A stretch of 50,999 bases of DNA from Akkermansia sp. (GCA_017555025.1 JAFZHC010000014.1:1-50999); one strand, 5' to 3'; shown: positions 8,407-16,578, numbered from the stretch's first letter. Numbers and translations: made by a program. The notes: generated by a model not told the origin, from the letters alone.

Positions 8407-10335
8407 ATGTCTGAACAGAAAGAAAGAAAGACTCTAGAGCAACGTAATCAGGCTTCTGATTTGGAGCGTCTGCGCCATTCCTGCGCACACGTTCTCGCAG
8501 CAGCCATTTGCCGTATCTGGCCCCAGGCTCAGCTTGCTGCCGGCCCCGCCATTGAGAACGGCTTCTACTATGATATTGAGCTGGATCACAATATTTCGAC
8601 TGCCGAATTTGAATTGATTGAGGCAGAGATGAAGAAGATTGTGAAGGAGAATCAGACATTTGAGCGAACTACTGTTACGCGTGCTGAGGCTATGCAGATG
8701 GCTCAGACCGGTGAACTGGGTTCTGTCGGCCCGCGTGCCGTTCCCTCCAAGTTCAAAGTTGACTTGCTGAACCGCATTCCCGAAGATGAGGAGATTTCCA
8801 TCTATCGCAATGGTGACTTTACCGACCTGTGCGCCGGGCCTCATGTAGGTCGTACCGGTAATTGCAAGGCCTTTAAGGTGATGAGTGTTGCCTCTGCTTA
8901 TTATCAGGGCGATGCCAACGGGCCTCGTTTGCAGCGTGTATACGGTACTTGTTTCCCGAACCGTACGCAGTTGGATGAGCACCTTGCCCGCCTGGAGGAG
9001 GCTCGTAAGCGTGACCACCGCAAGCTTGGCCGTGAAATGGGGCTTTTCACCATCGATGAAATGGTGGGTCAGGGCTTGGTATTGTGGAAGCCCAAGGGCG
9101 CCATTATTCGCCGTGAATTGCAGGACTTCATTACTGAGGAACTCGATCGTATCGGTTATTCTCAGGTGTTCACCCCCAATATCGGTAAGTTGGATCTCTA
9201 CATGACTTCCGGCCACTGGGAGCACTACAAGGAAAGCCAGTTCCCCCCGATACCTGATCCTGATGATTTCAAGAAATTGCGTGATGAGAACGCCAGCTGT
9301 GCTGACCTCTTCAACGCAATGGATACCCGCACCATTATGGGCTTTATGCTCAAGCCCATGAACTGCCCGCACCACATCCGTATTTATTCCAGCGATCCTC
9401 ACTCCTACCGTGATTTGCCCGTACGTTTGGCTGAGTTTGGTACTGTTTATCGCTGGGAGCAGAGTGGTGAACTGGGTGGTATGACCCGCGTGCGTGGCTT
9501 TACTCAGGACGATGCTCACATTTTCTGCCGCCCTGACCAGATTAAGGAGGAAGTTCAGCAATGCATTGGTATCGTGAAGCATATTCTCGGTACACTTCAG
9601 ATGACGGATTACCGCGTGCGTCTTTCTCTGCGCGATAAGGACTACAATGATTCCAAGTATGTAGGTACTGTGGAGAACTGGAAGCTTGCGGAGCAGGCTC
9701 TGCGCGAGGTGCTTACCGAAAATGGCTTTGATTACATCGAGGCTGAGAATGAAGCTGCATTTTACGGTCCTAAGATTGACTTCATCGTGCGCGACGTGAT
9801 TGGCCGCGACTGGCAGCTCGGTACGGTGCAGGTGGACTACAACCTGCCAGAGCGTTTCGATCTTGCCTATACCGGTGCCGACAACAAGCCGCACCGCCCC
9901 GTGATGATTCACCGAGCCCCCTTCGGCTCTATGGAGCGTTTCACCGGCTTGCTTATCGAGCATTTCGCCGGCAAATTCCCCACTTGGCTTGCTCCTGAGC
10001 AGGTGCGCGTGCTGCCCATCTCAGATAAGGTTGCCGACTTTGCCGAGCAGGTGCGTAAGACTCTTGCCGCTAAGAGCGTGCGCGTGAAGCTCGATGATGC
10101 CCCCGACAAGATTGGCGCCAAGATTCGCAACGCTCGTCTGGATCGAGTACCGTACATGATAGTTGTCGGTCAGCGCGAAGCTGAAGAAGGCAAGGTATCG
10201 GTACGTCATCGCGAACTGGATGTCGTCGGTACCATGAAGGTAGAAGATTTCGTGACCGCTGTGACAGATGAAATTGCACAGCGACTCATTAAACCCGCAC
10301 TTACGCCTGAGCAGAAGGAGACTCCGCAGCAGTAA
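8407..10335 (+). CDS. thrS: threonyl-tRNA synthetase lacking the TGS domain
   Basis: ThrRS charges tRNA-Thr with threonine. The 642-residue product begins almost directly with the editing domain: H24-x3-H28 in HSCAH, and C142/H146 in LCAGPH. The class II catalytic core follows with the zinc ligands (Cys of MNCPHH, the His in QDDAH, the His in MIHRAPFGSMERF). The anticodon-binding domain ends it. The N-terminal TGS domain of E. coli ThrRS (about 60 residues) is missing. The catalytic core instead carries an extra loop of roughly 30 residues between YKESQF and FMLKPMNCP, so total length happens to equal E. coli's. The thrS-infC order is the classic bacterial one. Editing and charging residues look intact. 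Confidence 0.96.
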   Translation: MSEQKERKTLEQRNQASDLERLRHSCAHVLAAAICRIWPQAQLAAGPAIENGFYYDIELDHNISTAEFELIEAEMKKIVKENQTFERTTVTRAEAMQMAQTGELGSVGPRAVPSKFKVDLLNRIPEDEEISIYRNGDFTDLCAGPHVGRTGNCKAFKVMSVASAYYQGDANGPRLQRVYGTCFPNRTQLDEHLARLEEARKRDHRKLGREMGLFTIDEMVGQGLVLWKPKGAIIRRELQDFITEELDRIGYSQVFTPNIGKLDLYMTSGHWEHYKESQFPPIPDPDDFKKLRDENASCADLFNAMDTRTIMGFMLKPMNCPHHIRIYSSDPHSYRDLPVRLAEFGTVYRWEQSGELGGMTRVRGFTQDDAHIFCRPDQIKEEVQQCIGIVKHILGTLQMTDYRVRLSLRDKDYNDSKYVGTVENWKLAEQALREVLTENGFDYIEAENEAAFYGPKIDFIVRDVIGRDWQLGTVQVDYNLPERFDLAYTGADNKPHRPVMIHRAPFGSMERFTGLLIEHFAGKFPTWLAPEQVRVLPISDKVADFAEQVRKTLAAKSVRVKLDDAPDKIGAKIRNARLDRVPYMIVVGQREAEEGKVSVRHRELDVVGTMKVEDFVTAVTDEIAQRLIKPALTPEQKETPQQ

Positions 10336-10357
10336 TAAGTGCCCCGTAACATTTCCT

Positions 10358-10382
10358 ACGCAAGGGGCTTGCCCCCTTGCGT
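10358..10382 (+). promoter_or_regulatory. 10-bp perfect hairpin between thrS and infC
   Basis: acgcaagggg (10358-10367) pairs with ccccttgcgt (10373-10382) around a 5-nt loop. No T-run follows, so it is not an intrinsic terminator. It lies about 50 nt before the chosen infC start and may act as a processing or translational control element; infC is autoregulated in many bacteria. Confidence 0.5.
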
Positions 10383-10431
10383 GGAAAACTTAAAACACCA
10401 TACAATACCACAACCAAGTACTAACACACAA

Positions 10432-11088
10432 GTGTCAGCCCCACAGAAAAACTCCAATCCTGCTGCCAATCGCGGTAATCGTCGCGAGCAGAATAGTAAA
10501 ACACCGCAGATTCGTGTAAACGATCGAATCCGCGCTCCCCGTGTCCGTGTTGTTACCGCTAACGGTGATCAGCTCGGTGTAATGGCTACGCGAGATGCTC
10601 TCGCTCGTGCTAAAGAAATTGGTCTCGACCTCGTAGAAGTTGCTCCGAATGCAGACCCGCCTGTTTGCCGTCTTATTGATTACGGCAAGTTTAAGTACAT
10701 GCAGGCTAAAATGCAGAAGAACAATAAGGCTAAGACCGTGCGCATGAAGGAGATTAAGCTGCGTATTGGTACGGATGTAAACGATTACAATGTGAAGATG
10801 GCTCGTACGGAGCAGTTCTTGGACCATGGTCACAAGGTGCGTTTCCAGTTGCGCTTCCGTGGTCGCGAGAATGCCCACCAGCAGCTTGGTCTTGAAGTGA
10901 TGGCTAAGGTTGTGGAGGATATGAAGACCATGGGTAAGGTGGACCAGGCTGCTAAGCTGGCCGGCAATACCGTAACCATGGTGCTTACTCCTTTGCCCGC
11001 CGGTCAGCGTGTGAAGAAGTTCAAGAAGTTTGAAGAGGCTGATTTTGATGCCGATTCGGAAGAATTCGACGCCTCTGACGACGAATAA
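10432..11088 (+). CDS. infC: translation initiation factor IF-3
   Basis: IF-3 binds the 30S subunit, blocks 50S joining and checks start codon pairing. The product has the N-domain (IRVNDRIRAPRVRVV to CRLIDYGKFKY), a basic linker, and the C-domain (KEIKLRIGTDVNDYNVK to VTMVLTPL). A 10-residue Asp/Glu-rich tail is unusual. I place the start at GTG 10432 (218 residues). The frame stays open to GTG 10339, but that would translate through a strong hairpin and add unlikely sequence. IF-3 genes often use a rare start such as ATT for autoregulation; none stands out here. The usual downstream rpmI and rplT are absent: a terminator follows at once. Confidence 0.93.
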   Translation: MSAPQKNSNPAANRGNRREQNSKTPQIRVNDRIRAPRVRVVTANGDQLGVMATRDALARAKEIGLDLVEVAPNADPPVCRLIDYGKFKYMQAKMQKNNKAKTVRMKEIKLRIGTDVNDYNVKMARTEQFLDHGHKVRFQLRFRGRENAHQQLGLEVMAKVVEDMKTMGKVDQAAKLAGNTVTMVLTPLPAGQRVKKFKKFEEADFDADSEEFDASDDE

Positions 11089-11111
11089 AGCTCCTTAATT
11101 TTCAGCATATA

Positions 11112-11151
11112 GGCCGCAACCTTTCATTGTATACGGGGTTGCGGCCTTTTT
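11112..11151 (+). terminator. intrinsic terminator after infC
   Basis: A 10-bp stem (11112-11121 with 11137-11146) is followed by five T. It ends the thrS-infC unit. Confidence 0.9.
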
Positions 11152-11173
11152 GTTTCAAGAGACCTGTTTTGGC

Positions 11174-11201
11174 TTGCAACTGTCATAAATATCTTTATAA
11201 T
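11174..11201 (+). promoter_or_regulatory. promoter of the PrsW-like gene
   Basis: TTGCAA (11174-11179), a 16-bp spacer and TATAAT (11196-11201), 13 bp before ATG 11215. Confidence 0.7.
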
Positions 11202-11214
11202 AACGCAACGCATC

Positions 11215-12435
11215 ATGAATAAGCCCGAGGAGTTTTTCCTGCTTCGCAATGGCGAAACGTATGGCCCTTACACAGTATCGCAGCTCAAGCGGATGCTGGA
11301 GCAGGGGGATATTTCTCATGATGACTATCTGTGGCGTGAGGGGATGAGCTCACGAGTCTCTATCTCTGCATTACCCGGGGTGGGGGAGCTTGAGGAGGAT
11401 TCATTGCCTCGTCTGGATTCTTTTTCTCTTGCTGCTTTTTTTTCGGAGGTTTTCAAAAAGCACTCAACGAGCGATATTGAGGAGTGTTTCAGCGCAGGTA
11501 CTCGGCGTACTACCCCTCCGCTCTGTGAGGTTGATGCCACTTGGCCGTCTCCGTGGATTTTTTCCCGCATGATTCTCGTGTGTTTGCTCCTATACTTTGG
11601 CTTTCAGTGGGCGTCAACACAATTTGAAAATCCTCTGCTGATTCCGGCTTTGCTTTTTATTGGTAATTTCGGTATTCCTTTCTGCCTTTTCGTGTTGTTT
11701 TACGAATTGAATATCCGCAGAGATGTCAGTATCTATACAGCCGGGGTTATGATGATGACCGGCAGTATGCTTTCCTTGATTTTCTCGCTTATTTTATTTG
11801 CTTTTTGGCGAGGCGAAAGTACCATCTGGGCCGGGCCTATTGAGGAGACTGCCAAGCTGGCCGCAGTATTGCTTGTTGCTCATCGGATGTGCAACGGGCG
11901 GGTGTTGACCGGATTATTGTTGGGTGCTGCCATAGGCGCGGGGTTTGCTGCGTTTGAGAGTGCCGGTTATACGTTCATGCACCTGCGATATCTTAGCGCG
12001 TATTTCACCGCGGCTAATGTATTGAGTAATTTTGACCCCGCCGCAGCAGCTCATGTTCACAACATGGCAGCGCAAAGCCCTAGTCCGGATTTTGTAATGC
12101 AGTACCGCGCTGTTCTTACCATGGCCGCCGGTCATACACAGTGGACTGCTATTACGGCCGGAGCCTATTGGTTGATTTGGAGTAAACTTCGCAGCGAAGG
12201 CACTTTGGGGAAACCCTCTACCATTATCAACTTCAATGTGTTGATGGATTGGCGTTTTCAGCGGATAGCACTTTTACCCGTTCTGGTTCACATGTTTTGG
12301 AATAGCGCTCTGCTGGATACCTACCCCATTCTCAAAGTGACGATTTGCGGTTGTGCCAGCTGGGCTCTTGTCCTCAAGTTGCTGGCTGCGGGGCTGGCTC
12401 AGGTCAGAGTGGATAAAACCCGGTGTGGTTGTTGA
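11215..12435 (+). CDS. PrsW-family intramembrane metalloprotease with N-terminal GYF_2 domain
   Basis: The 406-residue product starts with a GYF_2-type domain (about 5-55: FFLLRNGETYGPYTVSQLK). A soluble linker follows, then about eight membrane helices from about residue 118. The helix GPIEETAKLAAV carries the EExxK motif of PrsW proteases. The next helix has the GFAAFES motif, and conserved His residues occur in later helices. Bacillus PrsW cuts an anti-sigma factor in the membrane. Two ECF sigma genes lie nearby (12866 and 16579), but no anti-sigma gene is seen, so a link is only a suggestion. The 3' end overlaps the convergent umuD-like gene by 162 bp. Confidence 0.82.
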   Translation: MNKPEEFFLLRNGETYGPYTVSQLKRMLEQGDISHDDYLWREGMSSRVSISALPGVGELEEDSLPRLDSFSLAAFFSEVFKKHSTSDIEECFSAGTRRTTPPLCEVDATWPSPWIFSRMILVCLLLYFGFQWASTQFENPLLIPALLFIGNFGIPFCLFVLFYELNIRRDVSIYTAGVMMMTGSMLSLIFSLILFAFWRGESTIWAGPIEETAKLAAVLLVAHRMCNGRVLTGLLLGAAIGAGFAAFESAGYTFMHLRYLSAYFTAANVLSNFDPAAAAHVHNMAAQSPSPDFVMQYRAVLTMAAGHTQWTAITAGAYWLIWSKLRSEGTLGKPSTIINFNVLMDWRFQRIALLPVLVHMFWNSALLDTYPILKVTICGCASWALVLKLLAAGLAQVRVDKTRCGC

Positions 12436-12858
12436 GGGGTGCGGCTTTACAATCCAAGTAACCACCCCGAAGAAATCTGATTGTTCCACTTCTGTAAGGG
12501 TGCGTGGCGGAAAGTCCGGATGGGCTGATACCAGTTGTACGAGCTGATCTTGAATGTGGAGCTTTTTAACAGTAAATTCTCCGTCAATTGCAGCAATGAT
12601 GATATCATTGTGAGAGGGAATGAGGCTGCGGTCGACAACAAGTATATCGCCATCATTAATCCCGGCTCCGGTCATACTTTTACCCCTTGCTTTCACATAG
12701 TAGGTTGTAGCCGGTCTCGGAACGCAGAGCTCGTTGAGGTCCAGCATGCTGTGGGTATCGCCCATCAGGGGAGTGGGAAAGCCCGCTGCTACCCCTTCTT
12801 CAAAAAAGGGTTGTCCCATGCCGGGGTGAGATAAATCCGGTGTTTGTGGGGCACTCAT
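12274..12858 (-). CDS. UmuD-like S24 self-cleaving protein with C-terminal extension
   Basis: The first 140 residues align end to end with E. coli UmuD (139 residues). They contain a cleavage site VAAGFPTP (Ala-Gly, residues 25-26), the nucleophile Ser61 in GKSM, the general base Lys98 in FTVKK, and the closing FGVVTWIVKPH. UmuD cuts itself on RecA filaments, and the product serves DNA polymerase V in translesion synthesis. No umuC follows. The frame continues for 54 more codons, entirely inside the antisense of the convergent PrsW-like gene. The UmuD core ends almost exactly at the PrsW stop, so the tail looks like stop-codon loss and read-through. It lies 7 bp behind an ECF sigma gene and should be co-transcribed. 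Confidence 0.88.
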   Translation of the reverse strand: MSAPQTPDLSHPGMGQPFFEEGVAAGFPTPLMGDTHSMLDLNELCVPRPATTYYVKARGKSMTGAGINDGDILVVDRSLIPSHNDIIIAAIDGEFTVKKLHIQDQLVQLVSAHPDFPPRTLTEVEQSDFFGVVTWIVKPHPSTTTPGFIHSDLSQPRSQQLEDKSPAGTTANRHFENGVGIQQSAIPKHVNQNG

Positions 12859-12865
12859 AGCCGTG

Positions 12866-13471
12866 TCAGCGTTCGTCTTGCAACAGGCTCTGCAGGTGGC
12901 GATGGGCGTAGTGGAGGCGCGAGCGCAGCGTGCCTTCCGACACTTTCAGCACTTGTGCCATCTCAGTATAACTCATGCCCATAATATCGCAAAGCGTCAC
13001 GACTTCCCGATGAGAGGGGGAGAGTTGTTCCATCGCCTTTTCCAATCTTATTTTTAAATCGTTGACATTGGCGCCGCGTGCCGGGTCAGCCGCCAGAGCC
13101 GGGTCCGAAAGCTCAAGGTTTTTCTCCTTGGGATCACCGTTGATGTCGTTATCTATGCTATAGGTATTGAGGCGCTTGCGCTTACGGATGAAGTTGCGTG
13201 CCTGATTGGCTGCAATCGTGTAGAGCCACGTGTAAAATGCACTATTGCCGTTGAAATAGCGCAGCGAGTGGTAGGCTTTCAGAAAAGCCTCTTGCGCAAT
13301 GTCATAGGCGTCAGCCTCGGAGTTGACCATTTGCATGATCATGACGTGCAGACGACGGCTGTGGCGGCGTACCAGCTCGTCGTAAGCCCGCGTAGTACCC
13401 TCGAGCGTGAGCTTTATAAGGCTCTCGTCCGATAAGTCCTGAAGTTTGGCGGGCTTTAGATTATCGTTCAT
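12866..13471 (-). CDS. ECF-type sigma-70 family factor (RpoE-like)
   Basis: The 201-residue protein has region 2 (about 25-95, with DAYDIAQEAFLKAYHSL and FYTWLYTIAANQARNFIRK) and region 4 (about 145-198, LSPSHREVVTLCDIMGMSYTE then the recognition helix VSEGTLRSRLHYAHRHL). It directs RNA polymerase to an alternative promoter set. ATG 13471 is chosen because the protein aligns from there; the longer open frame to 13870 is antisense to purF. No anti-sigma gene is adjacent. The umuD-like gene 7 bp downstream makes a stress-response regulon likely. No clear housekeeping promoter is seen upstream, so it may be autoregulated. Confidence 0.92.
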   Translation of the reverse strand: MNDNLKPAKLQDLSDESLIKLTLEGTTRAYDELVRRHSRRLHVMIMQMVNSEADAYDIAQEAFLKAYHSLRYFNGNSAFYTWLYTIAANQARNFIRKRKRLNTYSIDNDINGDPKEKNLELSDPALAADPARGANVNDLKIRLEKAMEQLSPSHREVVTLCDIMGMSYTEMAQVLKVSEGTLRSRLHYAHRHLQSLLQDER

Positions 13472-13508
13472 GGTGATAAGGAGGGGAAGGGGTGGGGAGT
13501 TGGGCGAG

Positions 13509-13539
13509 GTCACCCGCCGACTGCATGCCGACGGGTGAC
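13509..13539 (-). promoter_or_regulatory. hairpin between purF and the ECF sigma gene
   Basis: A 31-bp imperfect palindrome (gtcacccg ... cgggtgac) sits 18 bp past the purF stop. Eight outer pairs are perfect and inner pairs are interrupted twice. No T-run follows, so it could be a weak or Rho-assisted terminator, or an RNA-processing or protein-binding site upstream of the sigma gene. Confidence 0.45.
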
Positions 13540-13556
13540 TCGTTGAAGGGGGGCAA

Positions 13557-15446
13557 TCAGAGCTGATAGTTGCGCTTATCGCGGCTCTCAAACCACTGGA
13601 TGAAAGCTTTGTTAACTGCGGTGTAGCCACCGGGGGTGGGGTAATTACCGCTGAAGTACCAGTCGCCGCAGGGGCCTTCAATAGCCTTGTGCAGGCCTTC
13701 GAGAGTCTGGTAGATGACCTGAATGGTGCAGGGACAATTGTCCGGCGTGACCATGCGGGACACCTCTGCCGTAATCTCATCGGCTGTAAAGGGCTCGTAA
13801 ATCTTCTGAACGGGATTAGTACGCTCCTCCGGCGGCAGGGTGAGCTGGCGTTTGCATTCCTCGTACACATCGATGATGTGCGTGTACATCCCCCGCTTTT
13901 TCAGCAGAGTAACGGCGGCTTGGAAGGCAATGAACTTGCCCATTTCGCTCATGTCGATGCCGTAGCAGTCGGGATAACGTACCTGCGGTGCTGAGGAGAC
14001 GATGGCGATTTTACGCGCATTGGTACGGGCCAGCAGGCGCAGCAAGCTCATCTTAAGCGTCGTACCGCGTACGATAGAGTCGTCAATAGCTACAAGCACT
14101 TCGTCATCGCTAACAGCACCATAGGTGAGGTCGTACACCATGGCGGCGAGCTGCTTTCGGCTGCTTTCCTCAGAGATGAAGGTGCGCAGTTTGATGTCCT
14201 TGTGGGCAATTTTTTCTGCACGGGGCCAGCGGCGCAAAATAAGCTCATTGATGAGTTCTTCGCTCATGGTGCCGTCGCGGTGAGCTTTAATCATGGCCTC
14301 CGTTACCTTATTGCGGCGGTAGGCGCGCAGCCCTTCCAGCAAGCCGTAGTAAGATACTTCTGCCGTGTTGGGAATGAACGTGATGGCAGCCTTGGAGAAG
14401 TTGCCGTCTAAGCTGTCCACTACCTGCTCAGTCAGATTGGCACCCAGGGCTTTACGCTCGCGGTAAATGACGGGGTCATTGCCGCGGGAGGTATAGACGT
14501 CCTCAAAGCAGCAGGGCGTGGGGGTCTGCGGTGTGGTGTACTCCTTAATGGTAACACTACCATCATACTTCACCACAATCATGTTGGCCGGATTAAGCTC
14601 CTTGACCTCGTGCTCCTCCACTTCCATTACGCTCATGAGCGGTACTCGTTCGCTGGCTACAGCCAAGTACTCATCTGTCAGAACGTAGTAGCAGTAGCGA
14701 ATGCCGTGGGGGTCGCGCAGGCAGAAGAAATCGCCATTGCCTACACCACCCATGATGGTGTAGCCACCATCCCAGTCCTTACTGGCCTTGCCGATGATGT
14801 CGAAGAGGTCGAGCTCTTCGGAAATGATGTGAGGAATTTCCTGCCCATCTACATTTTTATCGCGCAGCTGGCGGTACAAATCAGTATGAGCCTCATCCAA
14901 GTAATAACCAACCTCCTCCAGCAGAGTCTGAATATCTGTGCCGAACACGGGGTGCTGGCCACGGGAGATAAGCTTCTGGTGAAGCTCGGAGATGTTGGTG
15001 ATACCCATGTTGCCCTGCAGCATGAGAGTGCGCGTGGGCCAGTTGGTGCGGCGAATGTAGGGGTGGCAAATGCCTTCTTCCGGGGTCATGCCACCGGTGC
15101 CGTAGAGCAGGTGCCCCATCAGCACTTCACCGCCAAAGTTGAAGAGCTGCTTGTAGCTGGCCGCATCGTTCCCCTTGATGAGCCCCTCATCGCGCAGATG
15201 GCGAAGAGTGCGCTGCTGGTTGGAGAAGATGGTTGTTACAGCCGAGGCCGAGGTGTCGCGAGCGCGGAAGATGTAGGGTTCTCCCAGCGGCATGTTAAGC
15301 TTGATGCAGCCAATGCCGGCACCGTCCTGACCACGGTTGTGCTGCTTTTCCATGAGAAGGAAAAGCTTGTTGAAAGCCCACTCCGGAGTGCCGTATTTTT
15401 CCGCGAAGTAGGAAAGCGGCTTAAGCAGGCGAATTGCTGCTGACAT
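13557..15446 (-). CDS. purF: amidophosphoribosyltransferase (long type) lacking the catalytic N-terminal Cys
   Basis: The 629-residue product is the long PurF type. The Ntn glutaminase-like half contains QHNRGQDGAGI (about 35-45) and DPHGIRYCYYVL. The phosphoribosyltransferase half contains the PRPP loop VAIDDSIVRGTT. PurF normally releases ammonia from glutamine with an N-terminal Cys and adds it to PRPP, starting purine synthesis. Here the protein starts MSAAIRLLKP, with no Cys where relatives have CGIA just before this block. The glutamine-binding Arg of GHVRY is Leu114 in GHLLY. A Cys codon two triplets upstream of ATG cannot be used: no start lies between it and the purM stop. The PRPP site is intact, so an ammonia-dependent enzyme is the simplest reading. 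It lies 21 bp behind purM. Confidence 0.92.
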   Translation of the reverse strand: MSAAIRLLKPLSYFAEKYGTPEWAFNKLFLLMEKQHNRGQDGAGIGCIKLNMPLGEPYIFRARDTSASAVTTIFSNQQRTLRHLRDEGLIKGNDAASYKQLFNFGGEVLMGHLLYGTGGMTPEEGICHPYIRRTNWPTRTLMLQGNMGITNISELHQKLISRGQHPVFGTDIQTLLEEVGYYLDEAHTDLYRQLRDKNVDGQEIPHIISEELDLFDIIGKASKDWDGGYTIMGGVGNGDFFCLRDPHGIRYCYYVLTDEYLAVASERVPLMSVMEVEEHEVKELNPANMIVVKYDGSVTIKEYTTPQTPTPCCFEDVYTSRGNDPVIYRERKALGANLTEQVVDSLDGNFSKAAITFIPNTAEVSYYGLLEGLRAYRRNKVTEAMIKAHRDGTMSEELINELILRRWPRAEKIAHKDIKLRTFISEESSRKQLAAMVYDLTYGAVSDDEVLVAIDDSIVRGTTLKMSLLRLLARTNARKIAIVSSAPQVRYPDCYGIDMSEMGKFIAFQAAVTLLKKRGMYTHIIDVYEECKRQLTLPPEERTNPVQKIYEPFTADEITAEVSRMVTPDNCPCTIQVIYQTLEGLHKAIEGPCGDWYFSGNYPTPGGYTAVNKAFIQWFESRDKRNYQL

Positions 15447-15467
15447 ATCGCAGAGTCGGTTAAGCTT

Positions 15468-16466
15468 TTACTTACGAACCTTTACCGTAATGCCCTTGCC
15501 CTCGCGCATAGTGCCGATTACGGTGCCGCCGGGGCCGGCGGTGCAGGCTTGTTCCACCTGCTCGGGCTTCACGATGGCGACCCAACCGATGCCCATGTTG
15601 AAGGTGTGGAAGCGGTCTTCTGCGTCTACGAAAGAAAGCACCTTCTGTACAGCCTCATTGTCCCAGTAGGGGATTTCGAGATCGGCGCCCTTTTCGCCAA
15701 GGAAGCGCTCCAGGTTCTCAGGCAGACCGCCACCGGTAATGTGGGCGTAGGCCTTGGGGGTGATACCGAGCTTGCGCATATCGTTTACCACATCATGGTA
15801 CAGGCGAGTGGGAGCCAGCAGGCTGCGCAGCTCTTCTTCCGTAAGGAGCTCGGGATTCTGTTTAAGGATGCGGCGCACAAGGCTCCAGCCATTGGCATGG
15901 AAGCCGTCACTCGGGTAGCCTACAAGCACGTCGCCAGCCTCTACCTTGGAGGGATCAATCATCTGGCTCTTTTCAACGCAGCCGATGCTGAAGCCGGCCA
16001 TCTCAACCAGGTTCTCGGGTACTACGCCGGGCATTTCAGCAGTCTCGCCACCGGCAAGAATACAGTTGCAGCTCTCCAGATAGTCGCACATGCCGGCTAC
16101 CAGACGGGTGATGCGGGGCTTCTCGATTTCGAGATTGGAGATGCCCAGATAATCCAGGAACACGAGCGGGTCGCCGCCGGTCGTCAGAATGTCGTTCACA
16201 TTCATGGCTACCAGGTCTTTGCCCGCAGTTTCGAGCATGTCCAGGTCAAAAAGGATTTCTGTCTTGGTTCCTACGCCGTCAGTACCGGTTACGATGACGG
16301 GCTCTTTGTAGGAGGAGAGGTCATACGCAGCAGCAAAAAGCCCGAAGGCATTGCAGAGCTTGCGGTTTTTCTGCGTGCGCTTAACGTGCGCGCTGATGTC
16401 GTTCACGAAAGACTGTGCCTCGATAGTATCGACGCCGGATTGCTTATAAGTGAGATTGCCGGACAT
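15468..16466 (-). CDS. purM: phosphoribosylformylglycinamidine cyclo-ligase (AIR synthetase)
   Basis: PurM closes the imidazole ring of the purine precursor using ATP. The 332-residue protein has the N-terminal half TYKQSGVDTIEAQSFV, the GTDGVGTKTEI nucleotide-binding motif (about 60-70), NVNDILTTGGDPLVFLDY, and C-terminal HITGGGLPENLERFL. ATG 16466 is chosen from the family start MSGNLTYKQSGVD and from the promoter; the open frame to 16526 runs through the -10 box. It is the first gene of a purM-purF unit. Confidence 0.96.
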   Translation of the reverse strand: MSGNLTYKQSGVDTIEAQSFVNDISAHVKRTQKNRKLCNAFGLFAAAYDLSSYKEPVIVTGTDGVGTKTEILFDLDMLETAGKDLVAMNVNDILTTGGDPLVFLDYLGISNLEIEKPRITRLVAGMCDYLESCNCILAGGETAEMPGVVPENLVEMAGFSIGCVEKSQMIDPSKVEAGDVLVGYPSDGFHANGWSLVRRILKQNPELLTEEELRSLLAPTRLYHDVVNDMRKLGITPKAYAHITGGGLPENLERFLGEKGADLEIPYWDNEAVQKVLSFVDAEDRFHTFNMGIGWVAIVKPEQVEQACTAGPGGTVIGTMREGKGITVKVRK

Positions 16467-16497
16467 AAATTGAGTGATATCGCGTGGATTCGCGAGG

Positions 16498-16526
16498 ATT
16501 ATAATCTTTTTTTGTGCATTTGGCAA
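16498..16526 (-). promoter_or_regulatory. promoter of purM-purF
   Basis: Minus strand: TTGCCA (16526-16521), a 17-bp spacer and consensus TATAAT (16503-16498), 31 bp before ATG 16466. Confidence 0.75.
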
Positions 16527-16578
16527 GCCGTATTTTCCGGGGGGCGTCTATTTGTTCGGTGTGAGTAGGCTTCTTTTC

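Noticed and set aside
8434..9963. A 509-codon open frame antisense to thrS
   Set aside because: Shadow of thrS; composition typical of antisense translation and no promoter or start context.
10336..10431. An L20-type or rho-independent attenuator before infC
   Set aside because: There is one hairpin without a T-run and no rpmI-rplT downstream, so the known L20 leader logic does not apply.
15444..15470. A usable N-terminal Cys for PurF just upstream of the annotated start (TGC at 15450-15452 on the minus strand)
   Set aside because: The codons between the in-frame purM stop and this Cys contain no ATG, GTG or TTG, so the Cys cannot directly follow an initiator Met.
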